DNA from: Candidatus Thermoflexus japonica
GTDB lineage: Bacteria > Chloroflexota > Anaerolineae > Thermoflexales > Thermoflexaceae
Assembly (NCBI GenBank): GCA_002898735.1
Contig: BEHY01000008.1
Span: forward strand, 1 to 56,000
Length of the DNA: 56,000 bases
Direction: 5' to 3'
Shown: positions 1 through 9,193 of the stretch, piece after piece
Layout of the letters: every line of letters starts with the position of its first letter
How positions within the stretch are numbered: position 1 is the stretch's first letter
Translations under genes and position numbers: made by a program
Notes under the pieces: generated by a model
The model's database searches: none
What the model was told of the DNA's origin: nothing
Seen by the model: the letters and a program-made list of their open reading frames with translations, nothing else

Positions 1-1545
1 ACCGGCTTTCACCGCCGCGCGCTTGCAGATGCTCCGGATCAGCCGGGCCTCCAGAGCCCCCTCCAGCGGACGACGGGATTCGTGAAGATCCAGCAGGAGA
101 TCTTGGAAAACGGATAGGATGGCCTCGGCGGAGAGGACGGCCGGGACGGCCTGCAGGCGCACGCTGCGCGGGCCGAAGGGCTCGATACGAAATCCCAGTC
201 CCTCCAGAAGGCTCCGGTTCTCCTCCAGGAGGTCCATCTCCTCCGGCAACACGTCCATCACCACCGGCTCCAGCAGGGGTTGAGCCGGGAGCGGCCCCTT
301 CTGCCGCTGGGCCTGAAGGGCTTCGTAGAGCACCCGCTCGTGGGCGGCATGCTGGTCCAGGAGATAGAGCCCGTCCGGCCCTTCGGCAACGATATAGCAG
401 GCCTGGATCTGCCCGATGACCCGGAGCGGAGGGAGACCCGGGGAGGTGCTTTCCTCCACCGGCGCTCCCGCAGGGTCTCCGGAACGCCCGGAGGCGGGCC
501 ACGCGGGGATCTCTGGGCCTCTCGGGGGGATTTCGACCCCACGGAAAACGGGGGCCGGCGCGGACTCCCGCAGCGTGCGATGCACCGCCCGCTGGACGGC
601 GCGGAACACCCCGTCTGGATCCCGGAAGCGGACCTCGATCTTGGCGGGGTGCACATTCACATCCACCTGCTCCGGAGGCAGCTCCACCCACAGGAAGGCC
701 CAGGGATAGCGGCCGGCCGGGAGCAGGGTGTGATAGGCCTGCAGGACCGCGGCCGGCAACATACGATCCTGCACCCAGCGTCCGTTCACGAAGAAGGCCA
801 GCTCCTGGCGATCCGGCCGATCCACGCCGGGCGGGCTGATCCAGCCATACACCCGAACGCCACCGGTTTCCTCCGCCACCTCCAGGAGGGCATCCCCCTG
901 CTCAACCCCGTAAAGCGCCGCCAGACGGTGGCGGGGTTCCCGGGCGGCCGGCAGCGAGAGGATCTCCCGGCCATTGTGGCGCAGGATGAAGTGGACATGG
1001 GGATAAGCCAGGGCGTAGCGCGTGATCCAGAGGTCGATCTGCCGCCGCTCCGCCCCTTCCCCCTTCAGGAACTTCAGCCGCGCCGGGGAGTTGAAGAAGA
1101 GATCCTCCACAACCATCTCCGTCCCGGGCGGGCGGGCGATGGGGTGCTGTTCCAGGATCTTCCCCCCTTCGATGCGGAGCTCCGTGCCTATGGTCTCCCC
1201 GGAAGCACGGGTTCGACAGGTCACGCGGGCGACGGCCGCGATCGCCGCAAGGGCCTCCCCCCGGAAACCCAGGGTGGTCACCCGGAACAGATCCTCCGCA
1301 GAGGAGAGCTTGCTGGTGGCGTGCCGCGCGAAAGCCAGGGGGACCTCCGCCATGGGGATCCCACAACCGTTGTCGGCCACCCGGATCCGCCGGCGCCCCC
1401 CGCCTTCGGTTTCCACCTCGATCCAGGAAGCGCCGGCATCCAGGGCGTTCTCCACCAGCTCCTTCACCACCGAGGCCGGGCGCTCGACCACCTCTCCCGC
1501 CGCGATCTGCGCCACCAGCCCGGGATCCAGGATCCGAATCGGCAT
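1..1545 (-). CDS. mutL: DNA mismatch repair protein MutL (3' end cut by window edge)
   Basis: MutL is the ATPase and nicking partner of MutS in mismatch repair. The 515 visible codons are open to the window edge. The N-terminal GHKL ATPase shows the E-x-V-ERPASVVKELVENALDA helix (residues about 17-36), DNGCGIP and the GFRGEAL motif. The C-terminal half has DQHA at residues 397-400 followed by AHE and E at +11, which is the DQHA(X)2E(X)4E metal site, so this MutL should be a nicking endonuclease. A C-K-R-A-A-V-K-A-G segment closes the visible part and is typical of the end of the C-terminal domain. The start at 1545 has GGGAG 7 nt upstream; an in-frame ATG at 1605 lacks a spaced Shine-Dalgarno site. 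Only the last few dozen residues are likely missing. Confidence 0.95.
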   Translation of the reverse strand, partial: MPIRILDPGLVAQIAAGEVVERPASVVKELVENALDAGASWIEVETEGGGRRRIRVADNGCGIPMAEVPLAFARHATSKLSSAEDLFRVTTLGFRGEALAAIAAVARVTCRTRASGETIGTELRIEGGKILEQHPIARPPGTEMVVEDLFFNSPARLKFLKGEGAERRQIDLWITRYALAYPHVHFILRHNGREILSLPAAREPRHRLAALYGVEQGDALLEVAEETGGVRVYGWISPPGVDRPDRQELAFFVNGRWVQDRMLPAAVLQAYHTLLPAGRYPWAFLWVELPPEQVDVNVHPAKIEVRFRDPDGVFRAVQRAVHRTLRESAPAPVFRGVEIPPRGPEIPAWPASGRSGDPAGAPVEESTSPGLPPLRVIGQIQACYIVAEGPDGLYLLDQHAAHERVLYEALQAQRQKGPLPAQPLLEPVVMDVLPEEMDLLEENRSLLEGLGFRIEPFGPRSVRLQAVPAVLSAEAILSVFQDLLLDLHESRRPLEGALEARLIRSICKRAAVKAG

Positions 1546-1857
1546 CCGCACGCTCCCAGAAGCATCCTGACCCGCATCGATCGGCGAGTTGTTCTTATTT
1601 TGCATCCTCTTGAGCGCGGAAGCAATTCGCATCCCTCGTTGGTCCGCTCAAAGAACCTTTGGGCTGGGGAAGGTAGAGCCTCCTCGCGGATTTTCCAGAC
1701 AGGCCGGGCGTTTCAGGGTTCATCCCGGGAAGAGGGAAAATATCTCTTGCGGAGGCCAGCCCCTTCGGCGGCCCGCGCTCCGCGAAAGCTCCCGGTGGGG
1801 ATCATCGGGCGGAGAGGGGATTCGGGGGAGAGCCGCATCCACGCCGTTGAACCTGGT
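1546..1857. other. intergenic region with no recognised feature
   Basis: This 312-base gap lies between two minus-strand genes, patatin and mutL. I see no tRNA, no convincing promoter hexamers and no terminator. Frames that stay open here on the plus strand are continuations of antisense frames of mutL. Confidence 0.4.
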
Positions 1858-2733
1858 TCATGAACGCAACGCCTTCAGGACCCGCTGGGCGTCGGCTTCC
1901 CCCTGAGCGATCAGGGCCTGCGTTCCCGACGGGTCATAACGGAGGATGCGTGAAAGAGGCAGGGGCGCCGAGGGCGCGATGACATCGCAGCGGATCTCCC
2001 GATGGCCTGGCTTGAGCGGGCGGCCCTGTCGCACGGCCCGATTGACCGCCTCCAGCTGTCGATAATCGTTCTCAAACGTCGCCAGGAGGGCCAGATCCAG
2101 CACCAGAGCCAGGGCCTGAAGGGGGTGGCGGGGAAGGGGCCAGCCCCCTGCCTCCCCGGGCATCGGCGCCAGCAGCACGGCCACGATCTCATCCGCTCCG
2201 GCCTCAATCGCCGCGTTCAGGGGGGTGTTGGCCATCACCGCCCCATCCCAGAACAGGCTCCCCTCCACCGGGGTCGCCGGGTAAACATAGGGGATGCTGC
2301 AGCTGGCCAGCAGGTGCTCCGGCCCGATCCGAACCCGTCTCGCCTTGGGAACCGGCCGGTTCGCGAAGACCACCGGACATCCCCGGAGGAGGTCCGTCGC
2401 CAGCACCAGCAGCACCCGCGGGTTGTCCGGATCATTCAGGCGATCGAAGTCCAGATAGCGAATCAGCGTCGCCCGCAGCGGGGCGGTGGTGAACAGGCTT
2501 CGCCAGATCCGCCCGTGAAGCCGATGAACGTGATGGGTTCGCAGGCGCATCCAGAAGTCCACCAGCCGTTCGGCGGTCCAGCCCGCCGCGAGGGCGGCGG
2601 CGTTCACCGCGCCGATGGACGTGCCCACGAAGATCTCCGGGATCCATCCCGCCCGATAGAGCGCCCGGATCGCGCCCACCTCATAGGCGCCCCGCCCCCC
2701 TCCTCCGGACAGCACCAGCGCGCGCTTCCCCAT
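1858..2733 (-). CDS. patatin-like phospholipase family protein
   Basis: This 291-residue protein is a patatin-family serine lipid acyl hydrolase. The glycine-rich oxyanion loop (SGGGGRGAYEVG, residues 9-20), the nucleophile elbow GTSIG (Ser39) and the catalytic DGA motif (Asp163 in FWDGAVMAN) are all present, so the Ser-Asp dyad is intact. It resembles the cytosolic bacterial RssA/YlbK group in length and motifs and has no signal peptide. The ATG at 2733 is preferred because GGAGGG lies 6 nt upstream; an upstream in-frame ATG at 2754 would place that Shine-Dalgarno site inside the gene. Substrate is not predictable from sequence; membrane phospholipids are a reasonable guess. Confidence 0.88.
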   Translation of the reverse strand: MGKRALVLSGGGGRGAYEVGAIRALYRAGWIPEIFVGTSIGAVNAAALAAGWTAERLVDFWMRLRTHHVHRLHGRIWRSLFTTAPLRATLIRYLDFDRLNDPDNPRVLLVLATDLLRGCPVVFANRPVPKARRVRIGPEHLLASCSIPYVYPATPVEGSLFWDGAVMANTPLNAAIEAGADEIVAVLLAPMPGEAGGWPLPRHPLQALALVLDLALLATFENDYRQLEAVNRAVRQGRPLKPGHREIRCDVIAPSAPLPLSRILRYDPSGTQALIAQGEADAQRVLKALRS

Positions 2734-2867
2734 CGTCATCCCTCCACACCGCATGTGATCCCCAGGTCTTCAGGGATGGAAGCCGGCCGAAAGATCCGCG
2801 CCCCACGACGATTATAAGGGTGGGCTGAGGACCTGCTCCCGGTCAGGGCATGCCGCCTCAGGCCCCC

Positions 2868-3815
2868 TTAATCGGGATCCGCCTCATCCCACTGCTCCCG
2901 TAGCGCGGGATGACGGCCGGCCATGCGAAGGAGGAACGGCAGGGGGAGTGCCAGAAGGGGAAACCACGGGGGCAGCAGGGAGGACGCCGAGAAGCGATCC
3001 AGGTTCCACAGGATAAGAACCAGCGAGAGCCACACCGCGGCGAAATTCGGCCATGGATCCACACTCCGCATCCATCTCAGGCCGGGGACGCGATGTCGGG
3101 TGAAAGGCCAGAAGAGGTTGCTCCCCATCCATCCCAGCTGATCCTCGAGGATATGCAGCGCATACCCGAGCCCCATCACCCATCCGATCCGCGCCCCTCC
3201 CAGGAGCCCGGCCACGACCCCCAGGAGGGCCGCCAGGACCAGCGAATGGCTCCACGCGCGATGCCAGGGCAGGAACAGGATCCGCACCGCGTCCTCCTCC
3301 GGCACAAAGGCCATCGAGGGGCCCGAAAAGATATCCACCACGATTTCCGGGTCGTAATCGTAACGAATGGGGATGGGGAGAGGGAGGCGGAAGGGAGAGC
3401 CCGAGGATCCTTCTGGAGCGATCAGGCGGCCTCCAGTGCTCACCATCGGGCCGATGGTGACCTCGATCGCGGATCTTTCGGGATCGAATCGCACCTGGTA
3501 ACGCCGCCAAGCATCCGGCCCCAGGCGCAGGGTGTGCAGCATGAGGCGAATGGGGCGCCGCTCCTCCCAGGCCTGCTCCACGGCCTCTTTCACCGCCCGC
3601 GCGATCGCCTCGGGAGGAGGGGGATCCTCGCCGGGATCCACGGTGCGATCCGGCTGCTCCAGCCAGCGGGCGAAGCGGAAATCCAGCACATCCGGCAACA
3701 TCGCGGCGATCCCTCCCAGCGCCGGGCCGATCGCGCCCTGCGCGGCATCCCGCACCACCTCCGGAAAGAACGTTGCCAGTGCGATGCCCGAGATGAAGTG
3801 AGCGAATCCTTTCAT
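2868..3815 (-). CDS. membrane-bound metal-dependent hydrolase-like protein (DUF457/YdjM type)
   Basis: This 315-residue membrane protein begins with KGFAHFISGIAL, followed by a LPDVLDF motif. Its second half carries HRAWSHS and HILEDQLGW, the histidine/aspartate motifs that define the DUF457 (YdjM-like) putative metal-dependent hydrolases. About five hydrophobic segments cluster in the second half. A hydrophilic insert of roughly 150 residues between the first motif and the HRxxxHS motif is longer than in YdjM. The reaction of this family is unknown. The ATG at 3815 is chosen because it starts exactly at the family N terminus; a longer frame to 3992 overlaps the upstream glycosyltransferase gene and looks spurious. 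Confidence 0.75.
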   Translation of the reverse strand: MKGFAHFISGIALATFFPEVVRDAAQGAIGPALGGIAAMLPDVLDFRFARWLEQPDRTVDPGEDPPPPEAIARAVKEAVEQAWEERRPIRLMLHTLRLGPDAWRRYQVRFDPERSAIEVTIGPMVSTGGRLIAPEGSSGSPFRLPLPIPIRYDYDPEIVVDIFSGPSMAFVPEEDAVRILFLPWHRAWSHSLVLAALLGVVAGLLGGARIGWVMGLGYALHILEDQLGWMGSNLFWPFTRHRVPGLRWMRSVDPWPNFAAVWLSLVLILWNLDRFSASSLLPPWFPLLALPLPFLLRMAGRHPALREQWDEADPD

Positions 3816-3912
3816 GGCCTCATCCGACCCGGCAAGGCTCCCGCCCCCGCCTCGCCCGATGTCCTCTAAAAGCATGATAGCCAGTGGATGGGCCCTGGGG
3901 ATTGACAACGGG

Positions 3913-5151
3913 TCATGGCTCCCGCGGGGTGCGTCCCAGGATCTCGGCCCGATAGAGCGCCTCCAGGGGGGCGAGGGTTTGCTCCCAATCATAACGGGCC
4001 ACGGCGAGGCGGCGCGCGGCTTCCCCCAGAGCCCTCCGGCGGGATGGATCCTGGGCCAGGGTGATCATCGCCCTGGCGAACGCCTCCCCATCGGCCAGCC
4101 ACACGTGCTCTCCATCCATCACCGAGAGCCCATCGCAGCCCATCGGCGTGCTGACGATGGCTTTCCCCATGGCCATCGCCTCCAGGATCTTCAAGCGCGT
4201 CCCGCCGCCTGCCCGCAGGGGCGCCACATAGACGGTAGCGCCGGCCAGATAGGGGCGCACATCCGGGACCTCGCCCACCACATGGAGGCCCGGGATCTCC
4301 TGAAGCCGGCGCACCGCCGGAGAGGGTCGGCGGCCGACCAGGTAAAGCCGGGCCTCCGGAAGGGCGCATCGCACGATCGGCCAGATCGCCTCCGCCAGCC
4401 AGCGGGCGGCGTCGACGTTGGGGCGATAGTCCATGGATCCGGTGAACACGAAGGCTGGCTCACCGAGGGGCAACGGCTCGACCGCTTCCGGATGGAAGAA
4501 AGCCGTGTCGACCCCGTTGGGCGCCACCACCGGCGGGCGGGCGGTTCCCAGCGCCTCCAGATCCCGGGCGTCCGGTTCCGAGACGGCGATCACCCGATCC
4601 ACCCGGCGCACGATCCGGGCTTCATAACGCCGTAACCGGCGGGCCTGGAGTCCGGAGTAGAGCGCCCCGGGCCAGCGCCGGGGATCCCCTCGATCGGCCT
4701 GGAACAACCGTTCCTGCAGGCGATACTCCGCGTTCAGCTCATCCAGCACCAGCATCGGCCGAGCGCCCGGGGGGCGGTCCAGCAGGTCCTCCACCGCCCA
4801 GGCCATCTCCAGACCCTCGATGTGGATCGCACGGATTGAACGCTGCACGAGCAGGCGCCGGAGCGCGTCGACCAGGGCCGGCGTTCGATAGCGAAAGGCC
4901 AGGTCCGGACGGGAGGAAAAGAACAGCTGTCGCAGGCGGGTCCGGAGGGAACGCGGCCGCCATGGGATCAGGAACACCTCCTGGGCGAGGGATCGCCAGA
5001 CCGGCGGGGGTTCCTCGGCCCGCTCCGCCAGCGCCAGCACAAGCACACCTGCAGGCGCCAGCCGGGCCAGACGCCGCAGCACATGGAAAGCCCGGATGGA
5101 TCCCCCTTTATTGGGAGGGTCGGGAAGCTCGGGGGCCAGAAAGAGGATCAT
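3913..5151 (-). CDS. glycosyltransferase family 4 protein
   Basis: This is a GT-B fold glycosyltransferase of about 412 residues. The N terminus (FLAPELPDPPNKGGSIR) is the acceptor-domain start typical of GT4. The C-terminal half has the nucleotide-sugar site: FTGSMDYRPN, then GGGTRLKILEAMAMGKAIVST, which contains the E-x7-E-like donor motif. It lies directly after another GT4 gene, whose stop codon is only 1 nt before an alternative ATG at 5184; the two are probably co-transcribed. I prefer the ATG at 5151 because it gives the family-like N terminus and has AGGA about 8 nt upstream. The sugar donor and acceptor cannot be named; a role in surface glycan or glycolipid synthesis is likely. Confidence 0.88.
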   Translation of the reverse strand: MILFLAPELPDPPNKGGSIRAFHVLRRLARLAPAGVLVLALAERAEEPPPVWRSLAQEVFLIPWRPRSLRTRLRQLFFSSRPDLAFRYRTPALVDALRRLLVQRSIRAIHIEGLEMAWAVEDLLDRPPGARPMLVLDELNAEYRLQERLFQADRGDPRRWPGALYSGLQARRLRRYEARIVRRVDRVIAVSEPDARDLEALGTARPPVVAPNGVDTAFFHPEAVEPLPLGEPAFVFTGSMDYRPNVDAARWLAEAIWPIVRCALPEARLYLVGRRPSPAVRRLQEIPGLHVVGEVPDVRPYLAGATVYVAPLRAGGGTRLKILEAMAMGKAIVSTPMGCDGLSVMDGEHVWLADGEAFARAMITLAQDPSRRRALGEAARRLAVARYDWEQTLAPLEALYRAEILGRTPREP

Positions 5152-5185
5152 CGCTGCATCCTGCCCGCCTGAAGGAGCCAGCATT

Positions 5186-6304
5186 TTATCGACCCAGGAC
5201 CCGCCGGTAGATCTCCCAGGTTTCTGAGGCGGCGCGGTCCCAGGAGAAGGCGGCCGCCCGCTCCAGGCCTTTCCGGCGCATCCGTTCGCGGGCCTCGGGA
5301 TCCTCCAGGAGCGCCTCCATGGCCTCGGTCCACCGGGATTCGTCCTCGGCGGGAAGGATCACCCCGGCATCGCCCACCACTTCCGGCAGGGCGCCCCGAT
5401 CGCTGACGATCACCGGCGTGCCGCAGGCCATCGCCTCCACCGCCGGAAGGCCGAAGCCCTCATAGAGGGAGGGGAAGACCAGGAAGGCCGCCCCATTATA
5501 GAGGGCCGCCAGCGTCGGATCATCCGGCCCCTCGATCCAGCGCAACCGATCCACGATATGAAGGCGATGCGGCCACTCCAGGATCTCCTGGTAGAGCCAC
5601 CCCCGACGCCCGGCCAGGACCAGCGGCGGAGCCTCCGGGCGGCGGTCCAGCAACCGGGCGTAGGCCCGCAGCAACATCGGAAGGTTCTTCCGCGGCTCCC
5701 AGGTCCCCACAAACAGGATGTATCCCTGCTCCAGGCCCAGGCGTTCCAGCGCCTCCCGCGCGACCGCTGGAGGAAGGGGCCGGTAAACCGCGCTGGCCGC
5801 TTCGTAGACCACCGAGACGCGGTCGGAGGGCAACCCGAAGTAGGCCATGAGATCCGCCCGGGTCGTCTGCGAGACCGCGATGATGTGATCCGCCACCCGC
5901 ACCGCCTGCTCGATCTGCCCGGCATAGTAACGCCGGCTCTCCGCGGTCATGAAATCCGGATATTTCAGGAAGTGCAGATCGTGGATGGTGATCACCTTCC
6001 GAAAAGAGCCGGTGAAGGGAGGGATGAAATCGGGGCTGTGGAGCAGTGAAACGCGTCGGAAGACGATCTCCAGCGGCCACGTTCGCTGCTCCCAGCGATG
6101 ATGCGGAGGCGTCCAGACGTAAGCGGTCTGCACCCGAGGGCCGGCGATGCGGGTGTTGAGATCTTTCCGGCTCTGAAAGATCACCAGGCGGACCTCTGGA
6201 TCATCGATGACATGGGGAAGACGGGTGGCCAGTTCGAGGATATATCGGGCGATGCCCTCCCGCCGATACGCCAGCAACCGGGCATCCAGTCCAATCCGTA
6301 TCAT
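5186..6304 (-). CDS. glycosyltransferase family 4 protein
   Basis: This 372-residue GT4 enzyme starts with MIRIGLDARLL and the GIARYI segment common to mannosyltransferase-like GT4 proteins. The donor domain shows FVGTWEPRKNLPMLL and the motif SLYEGFGLPAVEAMACGTPVIVS, with the two conserved glutamates of the E-x7-E motif. The length and both half-domains are complete. It is immediately followed by a second, more divergent GT4 gene on the same strand, so the pair may act in sequence on one glycan. Donor specificity is not visible. Confidence 0.92.
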   Translation of the reverse strand: MIRIGLDARLLAYRREGIARYILELATRLPHVIDDPEVRLVIFQSRKDLNTRIAGPRVQTAYVWTPPHHRWEQRTWPLEIVFRRVSLLHSPDFIPPFTGSFRKVITIHDLHFLKYPDFMTAESRRYYAGQIEQAVRVADHIIAVSQTTRADLMAYFGLPSDRVSVVYEAASAVYRPLPPAVAREALERLGLEQGYILFVGTWEPRKNLPMLLRAYARLLDRRPEAPPLVLAGRRGWLYQEILEWPHRLHIVDRLRWIEGPDDPTLAALYNGAAFLVFPSLYEGFGLPAVEAMACGTPVIVSDRGALPEVVGDAGVILPAEDESRWTEAMEALLEDPEARERMRRKGLERAAAFSWDRAASETWEIYRRVLGR

Positions 6305-6397
6305 CGGATGCTCTGCCCTCCTCCATACAGGGAAATCCCATTCGCCGTCGGATTCCTCCGAAATGCGCAGGCTCCCTCCTGGGCGGCGAAGGCGCGC

Positions 6398-8263
6398 TTA
6401 AGCGGGTTGGGTGGAAGAAGGCCCCTCCTCCGAAGCGCGCGCCGCCCGCCGCTCCATTTCGGCAAGGACCATGGCGACCGCCTCGATGGCCGCCCGCTGC
6501 TTGCGGTAAAGGTCGGATTCGCTGAGGGCCAGGCGCTGGGCGATCTCCCGAACCTTGCGGCCCTGGATGAAGCGCATCTCCAGCAGATTGTAGAGCAACC
6601 ATTCCGGGGCAGTCAGTTTTCGCTCCCCATCCGGCCGCAGTTGTTCGATCGCCTCCATCAGCACCGCCCGCAGCGCGCGGATCGGATTGCCATCATGCGT
6701 TTCCATCGCCTGCTGGACGATGCGGAGCTGCAGCAGAGGGCTCTGGAGCAGCCGCGGCCCACCCCAGTAATGCGCCAGGGCCTCTTTCACCCAGTGGGTG
6801 AACTCCGGGTGCTCCACCAGAGGCATGGTGGAGGGCGCCTGCTCCGGCTGGCGCAGGCGGCGGACTTCCTCCGTGACCTGTTCCAGCGCGCTCAACGCCC
6901 GCTCCTGGAGGATCCGATCCTCCAGGGCCGCCGCCGCGCGGGCCACCCATCCGCGGATGGTCTCCTGGAGAAGCTCCAGCGTCACCTCCCCTGTCGGCCG
7001 GGCGACCGCGATCGCGCCCAGGAGGACGGAATCGCCCCGGCTCCGCAACGGCCAGACCCAGAAGCCATCGGCCACAATGGGGCCATCGGTGGATCCCTCG
7101 ACGACTGAGAGCGTCTCCTCCATAGAAGCCTGTTCGATCGGTCCGAAAGCGGCTACGGGCTCGATCCCGTTCGGCGTGATCCGCACGACGAACCCGGTAG
7201 GGGAGCGGAGGGCTTCGCACATCAGGGCCAGGATCCCCTCCAGGAACTGCCGGAGATCCCGCGTCGTGATCATCGTATCGCTCAGGCGGCGCATGCGGGC
7301 GAGCTCGGAGACATCCCGTCGAAGGAAGAGCCATTCAAAGAAGGGGCGGATCCAGTCGCTGAAGAGCTCATAGCTCACAATCGCCCCCGCAGCGGCCAGG
7401 GGCAGCAGGAGGGCGAGCGGCAGGCCCAGGAGGTGGCTCAGCCGGCTCAGCCCGAACATGACCAGCACCACGAAGGTCGCCAGGACCGGCCCCCGGAGCA
7501 GATAATCGATCCATCGCTGCTTGATCACCCGATCCGGGACCAGCACGTCCAGATAGGCGACCGCATACACCATGCCGAACAGCATGGTCCCGATGATCAG
7601 GTTGCTGAGGCCAACCAATCCCCAGAACACGGTTGGGAACGCGGGCAGGGTGCGCCCCGCCAGAAGCAGATACGGGAAAACCCCAATGGCCGGGGCAACC
7701 ATGGTCACCGCCAGGTAGGTCATCCGTCGCCGGTGGGTGGAGATCAGCGTCCGCCGGCGCGCCCGCCAGACGTTGATCATCCCCCATGCCACCCCACCGA
7801 TGAAGTAGACCAGGAACAGGGGAAAGAGCGGGCCCGCCCACAGGTGGAAAGCACGCCCATCCGCGGTCCCGTCATGGACCAGCAGGTCGGTCCAGAGGGC
7901 CAGCAGGAACCCGATGATCCCCAGGCCGTAAGCGCCGCGCACCGCCCATCGGCGCCATGGGGAAAACGAGCCCGTTCGCTCCAGCAGGGCATCGGTGAGA
8001 TGGGCATAAGCGGCCGGGGCGATGGCGATGCCCAGCCACTGCAACCGCAACCATCGCTCCGCGGAACGGGGATCTCCAACGAAGAAGAGGACCAGATCGC
8101 CCAGGTAGACGGTGAACACCGAGACCAGCAGCCAGGCCGCCCCCCGTGCGCTCCGGCTCCGGAAATAATAGGCCAGCAGGTAGATGAGGAGGGAGAACGA
8201 TGCGATCAGCAGGGCAGCGACGATGACGAAGTTGATTTGAATCAACAGCTCCAGCGGATCCAT
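6398..8263 (-). CDS. membrane sensor protein: multi-TM N terminus, GAF-like middle, C-terminal helix-turn-helix
   Basis: This 621-residue protein has about 8 membrane segments in residues 1-325, arranged like the sensing module of 7TM-type bacterial kinases. A soluble stretch at about 330-475 looks like a GAF domain. A coiled coil follows near 475-500 (EQVTEEVRRLR). The C terminus (about 555-605) contains LEMRFIQGRKVREIAQRLALSESDLYRKQ, which reads as a helix-turn-helix of the sigma-4/LuxR size. There is no histidine-kinase H-box or ATP-binding N/G boxes. It ends 7 nt from the next gene's end, in an apparent operon with the alpha/beta hydrolase. I infer a membrane-bound regulator, but no named family was confirmed. 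Confidence 0.6.
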   Translation of the reverse strand: MDPLELLIQINFVIVAALLIASFSLLIYLLAYYFRSRSARGAAWLLVSVFTVYLGDLVLFFVGDPRSAERWLRLQWLGIAIAPAAYAHLTDALLERTGSFSPWRRWAVRGAYGLGIIGFLLALWTDLLVHDGTADGRAFHLWAGPLFPLFLVYFIGGVAWGMINVWRARRRTLISTHRRRMTYLAVTMVAPAIGVFPYLLLAGRTLPAFPTVFWGLVGLSNLIIGTMLFGMVYAVAYLDVLVPDRVIKQRWIDYLLRGPVLATFVVLVMFGLSRLSHLLGLPLALLLPLAAAGAIVSYELFSDWIRPFFEWLFLRRDVSELARMRRLSDTMITTRDLRQFLEGILALMCEALRSPTGFVVRITPNGIEPVAAFGPIEQASMEETLSVVEGSTDGPIVADGFWVWPLRSRGDSVLLGAIAVARPTGEVTLELLQETIRGWVARAAAALEDRILQERALSALEQVTEEVRRLRQPEQAPSTMPLVEHPEFTHWVKEALAHYWGGPRLLQSPLLQLRIVQQAMETHDGNPIRALRAVLMEAIEQLRPDGERKLTAPEWLLYNLLEMRFIQGRKVREIAQRLALSESDLYRKQRAAIEAVAMVLAEMERRAARASEEGPSSTQPA

Positions 8264-8270
8264 CGGCTCG

Positions 8271-8999
8271 CTACGATCGACAGATGGTCTCCAGCCAGCG
8301 CTGGATGCGCTGGATCATCACCCGACGCCGCCCGGTGTAGCGATGGTCCCCGCCATCGATGAGGGCAAGGTCGGTGTTCAACCCCGCCCGGTGATGGAGC
8401 GCCAGGCTCTGGCGATGATGCACCACCGGGTCCGCCGTCCCATGGATGATCAGCAGAGGCCGCGGGGACATCTGGTCGACCACATCCACGGGTTGTGGCC
8501 TTTCGGCCTGAGCCCTCAGTTCCTCCCGCAGGGTCTCAACGGTCATCCCGTTCATAAAACGAACCCAGTCGACGAGCATCCCATCATCCGGCATCCAGGT
8601 CCGAAGATCGCTGACCGTGGAAAGCGTGATCAGGGCGTAGACCCGGGGGTCCTGGACAGCGGTGAGCACAGCGGCCCATCCGCCCATGCTATAGCCCAGC
8701 AGGACCAGACGCTGGGGATCGACCGTCGGTTGCGCCAGCGCCCACCCGATCGCGGCGCGCACATCCTCCACCAGGGTGGCGATCCGATATGGGCCCTCGC
8801 TGCCCCAGCAGCCCCGGTAGTGGAAACACAACACGTTCCACCCCGCGTCCCGCAGAACGTCCGCCAGGTCCAGGTTGAGCTCCACGCCGGCGATCCCATG
8901 GGCCATAACCAGGGTCGGATGGGGCCCTGGCCCATCCGCCTGATAGAAACGGCCCAGCAATCGATAGCCATCGCTTTCAAAAACCACACCGATCAGCAT
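8271..8999 (-). CDS. alpha/beta hydrolase
   Basis: The 242-residue protein has the alpha/beta-hydrolase catalytic triad: Ser104 in GYSMGG, Asp190 in HGTADPV and His219 in GGDHRYTG. The HG dipeptide of the oxyanion hole is at MAHGIAG (residues 33-39). The spacing fits the serine aminopeptidase S33 / dienelactone-hydrolase-like group. It has no signal peptide and should be cytosolic. Seven bases separate it from the downstream sensor-like gene, so the two are probably co-transcribed. The substrate (ester, acylated metabolite or peptide) is unknown. Confidence 0.88.
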   Translation of the reverse strand: MLIGVVFESDGYRLLGRFYQADGPGPHPTLVMAHGIAGVELNLDLADVLRDAGWNVLCFHYRGCWGSEGPYRIATLVEDVRAAIGWALAQPTVDPQRLVLLGYSMGGWAAVLTAVQDPRVYALITLSTVSDLRTWMPDDGMLVDWVRFMNGMTVETLREELRAQAERPQPVDVVDQMSPRPLLIIHGTADPVVHHRQSLALHHRAGLNTDLALIDGGDHRYTGRRRVMIQRIQRWLETICRS

Positions 9000-9193
9000 G
9001 GTGCAAACCGCTTCCTCCGGGCTCCCTTTCAGGAAGGCAGGATGGCCCCTCTCCTTTTTGGGGGAGCCGTGGCGTCCCCCCGCGGCCCCCAGAAGCCCCT
9101 ATAGAAATCGTTGCCTCCTCAAGCTGGGGATGGGGATTGAAGGGGTGGAACAGGCGACGGCGCCCGCCCCATCCCCTCCCGATCCCCCAGGGG

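Noticed and set aside
280..1863. A 527-codon plus-strand frame opposite mutL
   Set aside because: It is antisense to MutL, whose motifs are unambiguous; its sequence is His/Pro/Arg-rich, as in shadow frames.
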